29,357 bases of DNA from a virus: IMG/VR virus record IMGVR_UViG_3300029258_002552, positions 1-29,357 of that record; one strand, written 5' to 3'. Each line of letters begins with the position of its first letter. Position 1 is the first letter of the stretch. Positions 29,027 through 29,357 of the stretch are shown piece after piece. The notes beneath the pieces are model-generated. The model made no database searches, was not told where the DNA came from, and saw only the letters and a program-made list of their open reading frames with translations. The translations under genes were made by a program, and so were the position numbers.

Positions 29027-29226
29027 GCAACGGAAAGATGTTACTGAATAAGGCCCACGTCCGGGCGTACATTCTCAGCCGTCAGAAAGAGATCCGGCCG
29101 GGATGGGCGTTCAAGAACGTCTCGGCGCAGGTGTACGATGATTTGAACGAACGGGTCCGGTTGTGGATCGACGGTTCGCTGAGGCGCCACCCGAGCAAAG
29201 GAAAGACATTTACGCAGATTGCATGA
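29023..29226 (+). CDS. Hypothetical small basic protein
   Basis: A 67-residue basic protein with two helices (KAHVRAYILSRQKEIRPG and VYDDLNERVRLWIDGSLRRH) and the ending HPSKGKTFTQIA. I have the impression that similar small proteins ending in a RHPSKGKT phrase occur in other phage genomes; they look DNA-binding by charge but have no assigned role. It overlaps the previous gene by 4 bases and uses its 3' end (AGGCGG) as ribosome binding site. Confidence 0.7.
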   Translation: MSNGKMLLNKAHVRAYILSRQKEIRPGWAFKNVSAQVYDDLNERVRLWIDGSLRRHPSKGKTFTQIA

Positions 29227-29233
29227 GGTAAAC

Positions 29234-29357
29234 ATGAGCGAAAAAGAAACTCAGTATTGCCAAATCAGCACTTGTCAGACAGAGGCGTTGACAGAACGCA
29301 CAGATGAAGGTAGCGGTCTTGTTTATAAACTCTGTAGCCAGTGCGCTTCGGTTTGGG
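29234..29357 (+). CDS. Four-cysteine (zinc-ribbon-like) protein, truncated by window end
   Basis: ATG 29234 with GAGG just upstream opens a frame that runs off the end of the window. The visible 41 residues begin MSEKETQYCQISTCQTEALT and contain Cys9, Cys14, Cys34 and Cys37, a C-x4-C ... C-x2-C arrangement suited to binding one zinc ion. It continues the run of short genes with 7-base spacing from the previous stop. The rest of the protein is outside the window. Confidence 0.6.
   Translation, partial: MSEKETQYCQISTCQTEALTERTDEGSGLVYKLCSQCASVW

Noticed and set aside
1-29357. CRISPR array, insertion sequence, integrase or attachment core
   Set aside because: No regularly spaced repeats, transposase or recombinase motifs, or terminal inverted repeats were seen; the only att-like candidate is the tRNA-like element, reported separately.

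Overview
This window is the structural half of a double-stranded DNA tailed phage or prophage (Caudoviricetes) with siphovirus-type tail genes. Every convincing gene lies on the + strand, most are tightly packed or overlap by 1 to 4 bases, and many have strong AAGGAG-type ribosome binding sites, so the host is a bacterium using Shine-Dalgarno initiation. The DNA is GC-rich by eye except for one AT-rich regulatory gap at 25934-26213. I cannot name the host. No integrase, repressor, replication gene or recognisable endolysin is visible.

Layout. 1-1818: end of an unknown gene, a ParB-like domain protein whose 3' end contains a tRNA-Gly(UCC)-like cloverleaf (996-1065), and two unknown small genes. 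1859-6537: packaging and head entry: small and large terminase, a small coiled-coil/membrane protein, a DUF4055-type portal, and an SPP1 gp7/Mu F-like minor head protein. 6538-6771: a non-coding leader with alternative hairpins and an intrinsic terminator. 6772-8754: scaffold and P22-like major capsid protein. 8868-12088: a SAP/HeH-like protein, DnaT-like connector, neck protein, HK97 gp10-like protein, DUF4128-like tail terminator and tail tube protein. 12132-15394: tail assembly chaperones made by a predicted -1 frameshift, then the tape measure protein. 15432-25849: tail tip and adsorption genes. These include three consecutive large proteins that share an N-terminal parallel beta-helix-like domain, two followed by a gpM-like C-terminus and one by a gpL-like Fe-S domain, then an NlpC/P60-like gpK homologue, a gpJ-like tip protein (apparently fused to gpI-like sequence) and two small proteins.

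25883-25933 is an intrinsic terminator closing the late block. After an AT-rich gap with a good sigma70-type promoter and repeated TAAGATA motifs comes a second operon of small genes (26214-29357), including a DUF6166-like cysteine-rich protein, a DUF932/TIGR03299-like protein and a truncated four-cysteine protein. By position and style this looks like the start of a separately regulated, perhaps early, module.

The most unusual items are the tandem triplication of the beta-helix domain onto different tail-tip proteins, the tRNA-like element inside a coding gene, the gpL Fe-S domain interrupted by an inserted domain, and the attenuator-like leader in front of scaffold and capsid. All functional names come from recognising sequence patterns by eye; no database search was run.
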